Under the pieces are notes generated by a model, which was not told the DNA's origin, did not search any database, and worked only from the letters and a program-made list of their open reading frames with translations. The position numbers and the translations under genes are program-made. Below, in pieces: positions 1 to 10,780 of a DNA stretch of 64,000 bases. Origin of the DNA: Ischnura elegans (lineage: Eukaryota; Arthropoda; Insecta; Odonata; Coenagrionidae); contig NC_060254.1 in the NCBI RefSeq assembly GCF_921293095.1, positions 54,854,069-54,918,068 of the forward strand. The letters are read 5' to 3'. Each line of letters opens with the position of its first letter. Position 1 is the first letter of the stretch.

Positions 1-447
1 TTAACACCGGGATGGGCAAGGTCATGAAGGGAGCGGAACACGCGCTTTCGTAATGACGTTGGCACAAAGGGGCGCGCGGTGTTTGTGGAAGTGTCGCAAT
101 ACACACTCACTTGCAATCCCGGAATCGGCACTTTCTCCAGGCGAAGGGACGAGTTTGAGTTGAGAAGCTGTTGGAGCTCCAGGTCAGTCTCTTGCGTCTC
201 GGCCAACAGTTCATGACTGATCGGCTGCGAGATCTCGACGCAACGCGAAAGGGCGTCGGCAACAACATTGTCACAGCCGGACACATGACGAATGTCACAG
301 GTGAATTGGGAAATAAAGTCTAGCCAACGAAATTGCCTGGGCGTACACTTTTCCGGGTTTTGTCTTAGGGCAAAAGTGATTGGCTTGTGATCAGTTAAAA
401 CACAGAAATCACGACCTTCAACCATATGGCGAAAACGCCGAATAGCA
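1..447 (-). pseudogene. Ty3/Gypsy pol, RNase H to integrase start, shifted frame, cut by window edge
   Basis: Downstream part of the pol polyprotein, in a different frame from the segment above it. Seen on the minus strand: the frame stays open from the end of the RNase H domain (a TDHK motif) through a linker to a stretch containing LHDLAHPGV, which resembles the start of the integrase zinc-binding region. The frame change falls at a run of seven T (minus strand) inside RNase H, so a one-base indel probably broke this copy. An assembly homopolymer error is the alternative. The integrase core and the other LTR would lie beyond the left edge. Confidence 0.8.
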
Positions 448-2085
448 CAAAAAAATAGCCAACAGCTCCCTATCATACGCACTGTATTTCACTTCCGTGG
501 CACTTAACTTTCGCGAATAAAAATTTAGCGGTTTCCAACCGTCCTTTGTGTGCTGCTGAAGTACCGCACCGATAGCATCTGCTGATGCATCGGTCATAAG
601 GGCAAGGGGGGCGTTGTGGTCGGGGTGGGCGAGAAGTGTCGCGCTCGCGAGAGCGTCCTTACATTGCACAAAAGCACTTTCGAGGGATGGCGTCCACGTT
701 ATTTTCACTTGGCCTTTCTTTCTACCCTTCAACACCTCACTAAGCGGCGCCTGCGTATCAGCAACGTGTGGCATGAAGCGTCGATAAAAGTTTATCATGC
801 CAAGAAATTGTCGCAGTTCTTGCACTGTATCGGGCTTAGAAAAATTTCTGATCGCGTCCACTTTTTCGGGCAGAGGTCTCGTGCCATCGCCAGACACCAA
901 ATAGCCAAGGAAACGCACTTCCTTCGCACCAAACACACACTTAGATGGATTCATCACTACACCATACTCGTCCATTCTCGAGAAAACTTGGCGCAAGTGC
1001 CGTAGGTGCTCTTCTTCAGAAGAAGAAGCGATTAATATATCATCGATATATACATAAGCAAAATCAAGGCCCCGTAATACCTCGTCCATAAAACGTTGGA
1101 ACGTTTGCGCTGCGTTCCGAAGACCAAACGTCATCACCGGAAACTCAAAAAGACCGAAGGGCGTAGTAATAGCAGTCTTTTTAATGTCCTCCTCGTTCAC
1201 CGGGATTTGATTGTACGCCCGCACTAAATCGATGGTAGAAAACACGCACTTTCCGGCGAGGGACATGGCAAAGTCTTCTACGTGGGGCACAGGATATCTA
1301 TCCGGGATGGTCCTCGCGTTCAGCGCCCGGTAGTCACCACACGGTCTCCACTCATCCCCCGCTTTTGGCACCATATGCAGAGGTGACGACCACGAGCTTT
1401 CCGAGCGCCGTGCGACGCCCATCTGCAGCATTCCGTCGAACTCCTTTTTAGCGACGCGGAGCATCGCGGGTGCCAATCGGCGCGGCTTGCACGACACGGA
1501 AGGGCCGGGCGTGGTGCGGATGTGGTGCTCCACCGGGTGCTTGCGTCCTTTGGGTGCCCCCGTGGGACGGGATATTTCCGGAAACTCACGCAAAACTTTT
1601 AAGTATATACAATCGTCACTATTAAATTTAAAAGAATCACTAACACTATTTACACAATGTGGCACTGCCCTCCCGTTTACTGAGAGGGACGTTAGTCCGT
1701 CGAGCAGCCTGCGGTGGCGGATGTCGACAAGGAGTCCGTAAAAAGATAAAAAGTCGGCGCCAATAATGGGCTTGTCCACATCAGCAATAATAAAACGCCA
1801 CTTAAAGTCACGTCGTAGGCCCAAGTTCAGGCACAACACAATCCAACCGTAAGTTTTAATAATTGTCCCATTAGCTGCAAACAGTTCATAAGATGTCGCT
1901 AGTGGCTTACCTTGGACGCGTGCGCGCGGGTAGACGCACAAATCCGACCCCGTGTCCACAAGAAATTGGGTTTTAGTAGCGGCGTCCGTAACAAAAAGGC
2001 GGCAGGGACGAGGGCAACCATCACTTGCCGCCATCAGCGACTGCCCTCCGCGTTTTCCGCCGCGTAGGTGCACGGCTCCCGGCAC
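418..2085 (-). CDS. Ty3/Gypsy retrotransposon pol (protease, reverse transcriptase, start of RNase H)
   Basis: A 555-residue frame with the domain order of Ty3/Gypsy Pol. The aspartic protease has DTGS at residues 44-47. The reverse transcriptase spans roughly residues 190-400, with the catalytic block FSTIDL at 282-287, [14 protein letters not shown] near 321-334 and YIDD at 346-349. RNase H begins near 495 with TDAS at 498-501. The last ten or so residues are a frameshift tail, because RNase H continues in another frame. The frame overlaps the end of gag by about 50 bases in a -1 relationship, which suggests programmed frameshifting. The first ATG in the frame is therefore probably not a true start. 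It would act in retrotransposition as protease and reverse transcriptase. The copy is probably inactive. Confidence 0.95.
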   Translation of the reverse strand: MPGAVHLRGGKRGGQSLMAASDGCPRPCRLFVTDAATKTQFLVDTGSDLCVYPRARVQGKPLATSYELFAANGTIIKTYGWIVLCLNLGLRRDFKWRFIIADVDKPIIGADFLSFYGLLVDIRHRRLLDGLTSLSVNGRAVPHCVNSVSDSFKFNSDDCIYLKVLREFPEISRPTGAPKGRKHPVEHHIRTTPGPSVSCKPRRLAPAMLRVAKKEFDGMLQMGVARRSESSWSSPLHMVPKAGDEWRPCGDYRALNARTIPDRYPVPHVEDFAMSLAGKCVFSTIDLVRAYNQIPVNEEDIKKTAITTPFGLFEFPVMTFGLRNAAQTFQRFMDEVLRGLDFAYVYIDDILIASSSEEEHLRHLRQVFSRMDEYGVVMNPSKCVFGAKEVRFLGYLVSGDGTRPLPEKVDAIRNFSKPDTVQELRQFLGMINFYRRFMPHVADTQAPLSEVLKGRKKGQVKITWTPSLESAFVQCKDALASATLLAHPDHNAPLALMTDASADAIGAVLQQHTKDGWKPLNFYSRKLSATEVKYSAYDRELLAIFLCYSAFSPYG

Positions 2086-2837
2086 TTACTCGCTCTGGCG
2101 CCAAACGTGTCGTGGTACCAGCACCACGTTGGGTTCCGCGGCGCCGATTGACTGCGGTTCCTCTGATGGCGTCCCCTGGAGCGGGAACGGGGGCGACGCG
2201 TGGAAGTATTCGCTGACCCTAACGCCTGAGATAGGGAAGACACTTGCCTGGCGAGCTCTTCCATCCTCCTCGTGAGCGCTTCCACTTCCGGCGTCATCGA
2301 GGCGCTGGCCACGTGTGGCCGGGGACCCACCTCGTGAATTTTGTCGGCCAGGTTGGCGACGCTGCTCAATTCCACCGAATCTTGGGTCGCCAGGATGGTC
2401 TGGGTGCTGGGGGGTAACCTGCTCATCCACAATGATCGGATGAATTCGTCCGGGACAGATTCTCCGGCAAGCGTCCGCAGGTGGCGCAGAAGCTGCGATG
2501 GCTTCCGGTCCCCCAACTCCTCGTGTTCCACCAACTGCCGCAGCCGCGTCTCTCGAGATGCGGAAAGGCGATGAAGGATTTCGTCCTTTAATTTCGCATA
2601 ACGGCCGGTTTCGGGCGGGCTAGTTATTACATCCTCTACTTCTATGGCGTACTTATTGTCTAGTTGAGCCACGGCGTACATAAACATTGTTTTATCACTT
2701 GTGATTCCCGCGAGGGTAAACTGAATTTCTAACTGCGCGAACCACAACGCAGGTCTATCGGGCCAAAAGGGAGGGAGTTTCATGGACACTCGATTTACCT
2801 GGAGAGCGGATTCGGCGTCTGAAGGTGGAGTCGCCAT
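2034..2837 (-). CDS. Ty3/Gypsy retrotransposon gag
   Basis: A 267-residue frame immediately upstream of pol. The start context gives MATPPSDAE, and residues 20-60 ([19 protein letters not shown]) match the N-terminal part of Gag from insect Gypsy elements that lack a retroviral matrix domain. An arginine/serine-rich segment near 213-232 precedes one zinc-knuckle-like motif, C239-x2-H242-x9-C252-x3-C256, which is a non-canonical spacing. The frame is intact. Its product would form the particle that packages element RNA. The stop lies within the pol frame, so pol expression probably needs a -1 shift. Confidence 0.9.
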   Translation of the reverse strand: MATPPSDAESALQVNRVSMKLPPFWPDRPALWFAQLEIQFTLAGITSDKTMFMYAVAQLDNKYAIEVEDVITSPPETGRYAKLKDEILHRLSASRETRLRQLVEHEELGDRKPSQLLRHLRTLAGESVPDEFIRSLWMSRLPPSTQTILATQDSVELSSVANLADKIHEVGPRPHVASASMTPEVEALTRRMEELARQVSSLSQALGSANTSTRRPRSRSRGRHQRNRSQSAPRNPTWCWYHDTFGARASKCREPCTYAAENAEGSR

Positions 2838-2896
2838 CTTGACCTCGTGGGGAAAACTTGCACTGGACGGACGAATTATTCACTCCGAGAAAAACG

Positions 2897-2914
2897 ATCA
2901 CGTCGGGGTCACCA
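2897..2914 (-). other. Probable primer-binding site of the Gypsy element
   Basis: On the minus strand the 18 bases begin TGGTGACCCC, the usual TGG start of a primer-binding site complementary to a tRNA 3' end. It lies 60 bases upstream of the gag ATG and two bases after a CA dinucleotide that could end the 5' LTR. The tRNA species is not assigned. Confidence 0.65.
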
Positions 2915-2916
2915 CT

Positions 2917-3134
2917 TGAGGAGGGTTGCGTTATTTCACAAAAAGTCAAGATTTGATAACGATAACAGCGTTTATTCACTACTACAGAGTTATAATAACG
3001 TCGTCGTCAGACACAATGGCGTAGGCGTCCGTCAGGGTCGGTTGCTCGGTCAAGACTGTCATGGCGCTGCCCTGTAGTGGCGTGGGTCGCCGCGCGTGCC
3101 ACCTGGCGGCGGCGTCAGTTAGGCAGCGACAACA
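2917..3134 (-). repeat. Probable 5' LTR of the Gypsy element
   Basis: Inferred from its position next to the primer-binding site. The inner boundary ends in CA in the element's sense, and the outer boundary is placed at a TGTTGTCGCTGCC start. The outer end is uncertain by tens of bases because the partner LTR is outside the window. The GC-rich outer half contrasts with the AT-rich surroundings. Confidence 0.5.
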
Positions 3135-3189
3135 TCTGGCGACCGGCCGGCGCTCGAAATAGTGGCGGGAGTTTCGTAATGCGCCGCCA

Positions 3190-3965
3190 CAGGTTTAAGC
3201 TGAAAAATATTTTACTAGCCGGTCTCTGGTTTTGTAAATCAGCTCCTCCAATGTCCCTATTTTTGAGTCCTTTCATAAAGGGACTGCAGGATCTGGCAGT
3301 GAAAGGCATAAAACAAGTGAACCCTAATGGGCACTGTCTACATCCTAATACTCCAACCAAATACTTTGCAGGGAAAGGGAGGTACACAGCATTAAAAACC
3401 TATCCCTACCTCACCCAAGAGAGTATTTTGGAGGATATGTTGAAAGCCCATGAAATGAAGGAAAAGACATCTCATGTGGGTACAAATAAATCATTTGAAT
3501 TAACTCATGGTTTGAAAGGAGTAAGTCCCCTACTTAGTGTTCCAGCATTTCAAATAGTGGATCGGATTGTAATTGATTACATGCATGCTATATTGGCAGG
3601 AGTTATATCAAAGGCACAGATGTATTTTTCAATTCCTCTTCTCGTGGTAAGGAATATTACGTTAAGGACAGTTCATTGTTTGACTCGTCTCATGGCTATT
3701 ACTCCTCCTCAGTATATTTCGAGACGTTCACAGTCAGTGGAACAGCAGGCTCAATGGAAATACAAAGATTGTAGGAGTTTCCTTCTTTATTACTGCTTGC
3801 CCTGTTTGGATGGTTTTCTGGCCCAAAAGTTTTAATAATCTGAAGTTGCTTCTTGCTGGAATTCACATTCTTCTTTGAGACACTATTTCACAGGAAGAGC
3901 TTTCAAATGCTGAATCTTTGCTTGGTGGCTTCATTCTGGGTTACAATAAACTGTATGGGGATGAA
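3190..3965 (+). pseudogene. Large DNA-transposase fragment (HGxKGxSPL...DYMH type)
   Basis: The readable protein contains GHCLHPN (a likely zinc-binding start), then a linker with YPYLTQE and LKAHE, then HGLKGVSPL, IVIDYMHAILAGV, TPPQYISRRSQSVEQQAQWKY and SFLLYYCLPCLDG. These blocks are characteristic of a transposase family widespread in arthropod and cnidarian genomes, related to the large CACTA/EnSpm-like transposases; the superfamily is recalled, not tested. The open frame starts upstream in the Gypsy LTR, so roughly its first 35 residues are spurious. After the stop at 3835 the similarity continues in another frame (ISQEELSNAESLLGGF), so the copy is frameshifted. The N-terminal and catalytic regions are missing. 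Confidence 0.75.
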
Positions 3966-3984
3966 AATATGACATAAAGCATAC

Positions 3985-4130
3985 ATTTTTGCACACTAGG
4001 GTTACGACTTTTTTGTAACCCCATGTTTCTGTGCTATAAATTGATGAACTTTTCTTCAAAACTAAAGAAAAAGACATTATTTCGATTTAGTTTTTTTAAA
4101 AAGGTCACCCCCAACCTAAAAATAACTGTT
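3985..4130 (+). repeat. Inverted repeat, left copy (partner at about 6475-6610)
   Basis: Contains a block around AAAGGTCACCCCCAACCT. Its diverged reverse complement recurs about 2.4 kb downstream over roughly 130 bases. It may be a terminal inverted repeat of the element that carries the minus-strand transposase between them. Confidence 0.55.
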
Positions 4131-4247
4131 TTTACCATAATTCACGTAAGGTGAAAAAATCATTTTATAGCAGTTTTTTATTTAAAATAATAAATTGAAT
4201 TATAATGATGAAATTTTATAACACTCATATAGTAACACAAATCTGTC

Positions 4248-4405
4248 CAGTGGCGTAGTAAGGGTGACGTCCAGGGGGTCTGGACCAACCAAAATATTGA
4301 AAGTTATTTCGATTACAAAATGTGTGAAAATTAGTATTAAACCCTCTACTTAGTACCCTGTTTTTCAAAAATTTCCTCCCCCTGGTTTTGGACCCCCCTG
4401 AATGT
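4248..4405 (-). mobile_element. Partial hAT-type non-autonomous element (CAGTGGCG terminus)
   Basis: Begins with CAGTGGCGTAG and contains the segment TTTTTCAAA...CCTCCCCC...TTTTGGACCCCCC. In reverse orientation this matches the hAT-type copies at 32.6 and 38.1 kb. The second terminus is not seen, so the element is truncated. Confidence 0.6.
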
Positions 4406-4412
4406 CATTCAT

Positions 4413-4757
4413 TTAAAAAATTACAAAAATCAATAGCAAATAACCCTCAGAAAATTTTTTAAATTTCTGGCCAAGCGAGATAATAATTCTCACATGATAT
4501 TTGTACACATTTTCCATCTCTTCGTTAAGATGGTTATTTGACTAAATGAGACAAATTCACTCAGTCACAAATTTTTTATTGCACTTGACTGGGAAAGTTA
4601 GATTTTTTTGGAGACTCTTTGGAATACCTTTTGGTGAATGTAGGACATCTTTTTTGATCAAATTATTTCCATTTGAGGTGAAGAAAATCGTCTATGTATT
4701 CATATAAATACAGTAAGAATAAATTCCTTACTTGGCCGGAAAATTAAGAATCATTTT
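4413..4757. repeat. Mosaic repeat block, left copy (inverted part plus direct part)
   Basis: Bases 4413-4570 are the reverse complement of about 7135-7292. Bases about 4578-4757 are a direct copy of about 7302-7485, sharing GCACTTGACTGGGAAAG. Adjacent segments of one block are therefore repeated in opposite senses on the other side of the transposase relic. Confidence 0.75.
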
Positions 4758-5951
4758 CAACTACTCCACTGGATCTGCCCAACTGTAAGAGATAAATCTA
4801 CAAGTTTTGAGTAGCGAGGTTGTTTTTTCTGGTAAAAGAATAAATGATAAAAGAGCTAGTATTGCTTGGGAATTCCACCTGGCATTACTTAAATTAGGTG
4901 TGTTCTGCAACTTTACTTTAGGAAATATTCCAGTTTCTTAAAAGAACGGAAAACCTGAGTTAAATGGAATAGAAATTTCATATCATCACGTCATCCTGCT
5001 GACTCAGTAATCTCTTCTTTACCATCGTTGAAATTCATTTTTAGCTGTTCATAGTTACGTATTTACAAGTTCTGGAATAAATGGATATTATCTGTTGGGA
5101 GATGTCTTGTTTTCTCCAATTTCATTATTCTTTACTAAGCAAAGAACTCGATCAAGAACATGGTGCTGACATGCAATGAATTGTGGCTTTTCTAGTTTAT
5201 TTTCAGCAAACACTGAATAGCAGCTCAATTCTTTCTTCCATTATTCACATTTGTAGTGTCTGCAACAATCATATTAACACTTTTCCATAGACTTTTCCAT
5301 TTGTTTCCATTCCATTTTCCATTATTTTTTCAAACTAAGAATTTTTCCAACTGTATTGTTTCCTTCATTTATTATAACGGCTTCTTCAATAGTGGATCTG
5401 TGAATACCCGATTGTGAAGGCATATCCACATTAATCCCATTTTGAATTAGCTGTTTACAAACTGCTGATGCTTTGCTGGTGGATAAATTTAAAGATTTTA
5501 CTAATTTTGTTGCAGTTTTGGTTCTGCTGTACTTCTTACATATGCTTGTGGATTTTTCTTTTTCGGCCTCTTCATATTTAATCTCAGTCACTGATACACA
5601 AGTTGGTATTATTGCTGCAGTTGTTGTTGATGAAGTAGAGGCCAAAGGCGTTTTTCTTCTTTTGGATTGATGGATAGATTCATTACTTGCTGCCTTTACA
5701 GTAGAATGCCCTACCTTTCCTTTACTCTCAATCTGTAGATGATATAACTTTCTGTCCTCACTGCACAGCCATTCACCATTATCTTTTGTTATGTCAAATA
5801 CTTCACTCAATGAATGGTATTTTCCTCGCTTTATATTCATCATAGGTTTTAGCACATTTTCTAGTTTTGATTGTACTACTTGATTTGATAAAGTAAGGAA
5901 ATTTAATTTCTTTAGCCACAAACTTGTAACTTCTTTCATAATCTCTTTCAC
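4690..5951 (-). pseudogene. DNA-transposase-like gene relic, N-terminal 209 residues intact
   Basis: A 209-residue frame (5322-5951) has a lysine-rich N-terminal part, SKRRK near residue 92, and a segment LVKSLNLSTSKASAVCKQL followed by MPSQSGIHRSTIEEA near residues 182-196. After the stop, similarity continues in broken frames: MIVADTTNVN, then FIACQHHVLDRVLCL, then NARWNSRA-like residues. From memory this order (KAS/PSQSGI, then an ADTTxVNxG block, then ACQxHVLDR) is typical of an arthropod transposase family usually annotated as uncharacterised. The DTT and HH blocks may be catalytic; that is inference. Several stops and shifts make it a pseudogene. The open 209 residues could still be mistaken for a host gene. 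Confidence 0.65.
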
Positions 5952-6474
5952 TCATTCATTCCTTCCTGTGATTGATGGTCCAAGGGTTACAAAGCGGCCA
6001 ACAACTTGGATTTTTAGTGGTACCCCGCTATTCTTTTCCAGTGACTGTTCTTCTAGTGGAACAGTTCATCTTTTCATATGTGGATCTTTAAATTGAGTAA
6101 GATTATTTTCCCAGATCTTCTTATTCCTTTCCATAGTAATTGCACTTATACTCTGATATAATTATTATTTCAAATTGCAGTTGGAGACTTGGAACAAATG
6201 AATAAGAAATTAAGAATAAGAATTAATAAGAAGAGCGCAAACTTATGCAGTTACATACTTAAAAATTGGTGAATGTTCTAGAACTTTCTGGTCATTTCAT
6301 TTAAGTAATACAAAGTTCAATACTGTCATAGAAGACTTCAGAGAGTCTTACAACATCCAGAATACTCTGTAGAGTTCCATCATACTGATAAATATCTTTG
6401 GTGAAAGTTTGAAAGCACTCTATAAAGAATAGGGATATACCTTGTATATAATGGAAATTCTAATCAGTAATTTC

Positions 6475-6610
6475 TTGTTGGGGGTGACTCTTTTAAAAAA
6501 TAGAACAAAAGTAAGACTTCTTACATTATTTTTGGGTGAAAGTTCATCCTTTTGTGGCACAGGAAATCAAATTTCGTACAAAAAGTCAAAAAGTCATAAC
6601 CCTAATGCAC
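6475..6610 (-). repeat. Inverted repeat, right copy (partner at about 3985-4130)
   Basis: Carries GTTGGGGGTGACTC followed by a T/A-rich block, the reverse complement of the left copy with clear divergence. Together they enclose the transposase relic. Confidence 0.55.
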
Positions 6611-6790
6611 ACATCTTATGCATATGTTGTCCCAGTGAGGTATGCTTTGGGTGTATTCAGCATTTCCTTTTGAATCTTCTAATGGCCATCTTTTGATACT
6701 AGTCAAGGGAACCAGGGGTGTTACCACACAAATATGCCAAAAATGAGCTACCGTTAAATTTGCATCCCATTCAATATGCCAGCACTCAGT

Positions 6791-6969
6791 GAGTGAGAGA
6801 TTCCGTAAGTTCTGCTATGATACATTTGCATTTGCTCCTCTTAAAATAAGCAAGAAGTTTGATGATACTACAGCTCTTGGTAATGAAGTTGTTGAAAATG
6901 CTATAACTGAGGAAGAGAAGGTAAAATGTTATGATGCCTCCAGCCAATGGCAAAATATCTTATTTTAAT
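6791..6969 (+). pseudogene. Short open coding-like segment, unknown
   Basis: About 58 codons stay open to a TAA and read like protein (YDTFAFAPLKIS...VENAITEEEKVKCYDASSQW) with no start codon. It may be the end of a broken element frame or a captured exon. No family recognised. Confidence 0.3.
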
Positions 6970-7134
6970 TGAGTTGTACGAAAAAATTTAGTGTATTTCA
7001 GCAAACTGTATAAAAAGCCAATAGATTCAATGACGCATGTGTTTCCTTGAGTGGTAATGGCTAAGGCATCATTCAGAAATTGGTAATGTTTGGAACGGAT
7101 ACTCCTTGGGCTCTTGTGCGACCTTTGAGGATTT

Positions 7135-7485
7135 GTGACTGAGTGAATTTGTCTCATTTAGTCAAATAACCATCTTAACGAAGAGATGGAAAATGTGTAC
7201 AAATATCATGTGAGAATTATTATCTCGCTTGGTCAGAAATTTAAAAATTTTTCTGAGGGTTATTTGCTATTGATTTTTGTAATTTTCTAAAATGTGAGAT
7301 TTTTTTTGCACTTGACTGGGAAAGTTAGATTTTTTTGGAGAAACTTTGGAATACCTTTTGGTGAATGTAGGACATCTTTTTTGATCAAATTATTTCCATT
7401 TGAGGTGAAGAAAATTGTCTACGTATTCATATAAAAATACAGTAAGAATAAATTCCTTACTCGGCTGGAAAATTAAGAATCGTTT
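7135..7485. repeat. Mosaic repeat block, right copy
   Basis: The left half is the reverse complement of 4413-4570 and the right half is a direct copy of 4578-4757. Identity is high, above about 90 percent by eye, so the rearrangement is fairly young. Confidence 0.75.
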
Positions 7486-7890
7486 TCAGTAATTTTTGTA
7501 ATCAATTTTGGTAAAAGTGTGACTTAGTTTTTAATCAAATAATTTTCATGTAAGGAAATCTGTTACAAGGACTCAAATAACGGAGCTAAAAGCACCCTAT
7601 TGTATTCATTTGCAATCACTTGTAACCTTGGCTACTATTGTGAATTGATGCCTTGTGACTGTTTTAAAAAAATTTTATTCTTATAAACTACGTTAATCAG
7701 TAAAGGAGAGACTATGATGGAAATTAAGCTTTGTCTGTGAAGAACCTCAATTGTAAACCCTTCCAGCCAATTATAGGAACTGTTCTTAAGCTCTTACCTT
7801 AATTTTAGTGCTTTATTTGTTTAATGATTTAGTCATGCAAGGTTAAAAAATGAAGGGTGAATGTGGAAGGGATAGGAAGTGCATAGGATG

Positions 7891-8545
7891 AATAGGGTAG
7901 TTTCCTTCATCAAAGAAAACGAAAGGCATTGACTGCGATTAGTTACCCACCATTAGTGTATTCATAATATACAAATTATTTGGTTTTAGAAATACTGGTT
8001 TAGACGAATGGCAAGGGTCAATTTTAAATGCATTTGAAAAAGGCCAGATTGGCGCCCATGCGATGCCACTCCACGTGACGTCACAGGGACCGAGAGGATA
8101 GGAGTTTTACATCATCTGAGGTTACCAATGCATGCATGAGGCACAGAGCTCAGGGAAACATGTCTTAATAATCACCTATTAAAACTGGCTAAGGTCGGAA
8201 AGTTTTCTTTGTTTGATAAGGTATTAATAATCCTTATTTAAGCCAAGCGCTACCAGCTAGCATGGTACTCTGTTACCTGCTAGCATCCTGCGTCGTATCA
8301 GCGCTCAGAGCCTCGCCCCAAGGTCACCGCACTTGCGGCAGCGGGAACCAGAGCGATGTCACACGGAGTTTTTCCCGGCATTCATACTTACCCGTCACAT
8401 TTTCGCGCGCTTGAAAATTTTCACTTATCATTTAATCGCGAAAAATAGATATCGTCATTTAAAAATCTAAAAGCGTGAAATACATACTCCAGGAGTAGTA
8501 AACTTTCGATTTAGGCAATAAAAAAAAATAGGAAACCACCCTATT
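7891..8545 (+). mobile_element. 655-bp terminal-inverted-repeat element, copy 1
   Basis: The ends are inverted repeats of about 16 bases, AATAGGGTrGTTTCCT. The interior includes a GC-richer block with GCTAGCATCCTGCG and no long open frame. A second copy of almost the same length lies in opposite orientation at 33.8 kb. No coding capacity, so a non-autonomous DNA element. The superfamily is unknown. Confidence 0.8.
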
Positions 8546-9012
8546 GATAGAAAGGCAGTAGACCTTGTCACAAAGTAGAGAGGGAAGTCCAAGTTAGGAG
8601 GGGAGACAAACTATGGGGTACTACATGCAAACCGCTCCAAGGAAACCAACCTTAATCCTTTCCTGCCTGCACCTACAGTTGGAAAACGTTATTGTGCTAT
8701 GAGCAGCATGAGAATATTTGAAACCTCTCTGTACAGAGTTCTTTTTTTGGGGTGAGTTGCCTGGGTATTTTCGTCCCTCAGATTTGGGACCCAGCTCAAC
8801 GGGGCCCCAGTCCCTGACCCCAACCACTGCACTACACCATCTAATCCTATGATAGCACGAATCCATGGTCAACTTATTGTGTTACCAGTGTTTTTTCAAC
8901 CAAAAATTGTATTTGATTTTCAATAATTTACTCCTCTGAAAGAATTACTGACATTTTATTAAGCATTGTCGAATTTTAAATGGATTTCTAGCGTTAATAA
9001 CAATAAGGTAAG

Positions 9013-9275
9013 TAAATACAACTTATCAGCTTAAGGTTGGATGGCGATATTTGGTGGAACTTGTTCGCAGGAAACATAATGAAATACACTTTTGTATGTT
9101 CCACAAGAGTTTTTAATCCCGACCCAGGTTTCGGCAGTACACACTGTCATTATCAAGGTATCATATGTATCAACCTTGATAATGACAGTGTGTACTGCCG
9201 AAACCTGGGTCGGGATTAAAAACTCTTGTGGAACATACAAAAGTGTATTTCATTATGTTTCCTAAATACAACTTA
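9013..9275. mobile_element. Fold-back element A with hammerhead-like motifs
   Basis: Two 90-base arms (9070-9159 and 9173-9262) are perfect or near-perfect reverse complements around a 13-base loop. A 13-bp direct repeat, TAAATACAACTTA, flanks the unit at 9013-9025 and 9263-9275. Between the left repeat and the palindrome lie 44 non-palindromic bases that start TCAGCTTAAGG and contain GGTGGAA. Each arm encodes TTGATAA, a hairpin, then CGAAACCTGGGTC. This is like a degenerate type I hammerhead core (CUGANGA...GAAA...UH) with box 1 altered at two positions. The layout matches elements B and D. Confidence 0.8.
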
Positions 9276-10780
9276 ATAAGGCTATAAGTCTGGAAGTCCT
9301 TCATTTTTAACGCTAAAAATTTTGTTAAAAAATTGCTTACGCACAGAAAAAAAGAATTCATTTAAAAGTATGAAAATATTGTAATATGCAATACAAAAAA
9401 CTATTGACAATATAACCACTTAGCAGCAGGTTCCTGTGGTGAGGATGATTATAAATGAGTGGGAGGGTCGGGCTTAATTGCCCAGGAGTGGCCTTAAGGA
9501 CTCACACAGCTGGGTCTCAGGCCGGACCTGAATGCATCAGACAGTTGCTACCTCAGCGGTCTCTTCCCTTCCCTTGCATTGGCTGGAGCCGACGTCCAAT
9601 CGTTTGCATTGAAAAATCCATGACAGTGATAACCGATATCAGGTCGTCTACGTATGAAAATGCCTGCCGGCTCCACCCAATGTCAGGTGTGAAAGGGTTA
9701 AGCTAGGTTTAGTGGTTTAGTTATAATAATGGCAAAGGATGCTGAGAAGTGGTCTCATGATGAAAGGTAAATTCAAGGTGTAATTTTAGAAATATCGTAA
9801 TGTGTCCAATTTATGTGTTCAGGGCATACTTCTTTTGCTTTTCCACCACTGTCTTCTCCACATTGGCCAGATCGGGAATCACACATATGTACTTCGTGAC
9901 TATTTCAATGAAAAGGCTGGGATTCCGAGAGTAAAGATATTTATTGTCATTTGCTTTTTGAACTTGCCTTTATTCTACTTCATCAGTCACTGGCGTCTAA
10001 TTTTGTGCGTGACCGACGCTTTAAAACATCAAAAAACATTTGAGCTACAGTATTGACTACAAACTCCCACCAACAGGGAATGCTGTATACAGCCAAAGTA
10101 TAAACATTAAAACATTTATTGTCATGGTTGTTAAGTTCATAAATATACCTGCATTATTAAAGTGAATGGATCACCACTCATAATAGCAGTTTTTTTCCTA
10201 AAATACGCTATTCAAAATTACGTAGATCAGCCTTATGCTTAATCAAAGTTGGTAGGTTTGTATAGTTGAGTTGAATACAGTATTCCACCAATTTAACATT
10301 CTTCGATAAATACATAGTTAAATACTTACTTTAAAATACATATTGGAAATAGAAATTCCTAAGTGTTCTACACCTTGACTACAGCATTTGTCACAATTTT
10401 TAAATATAATTCCATCTTTGCATTTCATTTTAAATCCTTAATGCTCAGCTCAGTCCGTAAATACCTCACTGACGACAGAAAATCTCTCTCATATATCTCC
10501 TTCTCAATTTTGCTTCCGTACAAATGCAAACGAACCCATACATTCTATGAAACGTATATAATCGAGAAAATACATAATTGATATTTGTTTTACACAATAC
10601 TTATTGTCACAAGTTTTAATCATTGGAAGAACAGAGTCCTGGTATTTGTCTAAGTTATTGTCTCGTTGGTAACATTGACTTCTTGATACATGAGATATTC
10701 TTAGAATTCTAAGTTAGTGATGTATATGTATATACTTATACATATATATATTAAAAAGATATACACGAATGCATTTGTTA
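9276..10780. other. Unassigned AT-rich stretch
   Basis: Contains only short frames without family features, plus TA-rich microsatellite-like sequence near 10720-10750. No gene or element recognised. Confidence 0.5.

Noticed and set aside
616-1005. 129-codon plus-strand frame opposite the Gypsy reverse transcriptase
   Set aside because: Antisense shadow of a conserved coding region.
3077-3190. N-terminal part of the open frame leading into the transposase fragment
   Set aside because: It lies in the Gypsy LTR region and has no similarity to the transposase family; chance read-through in GC-rich sequence.
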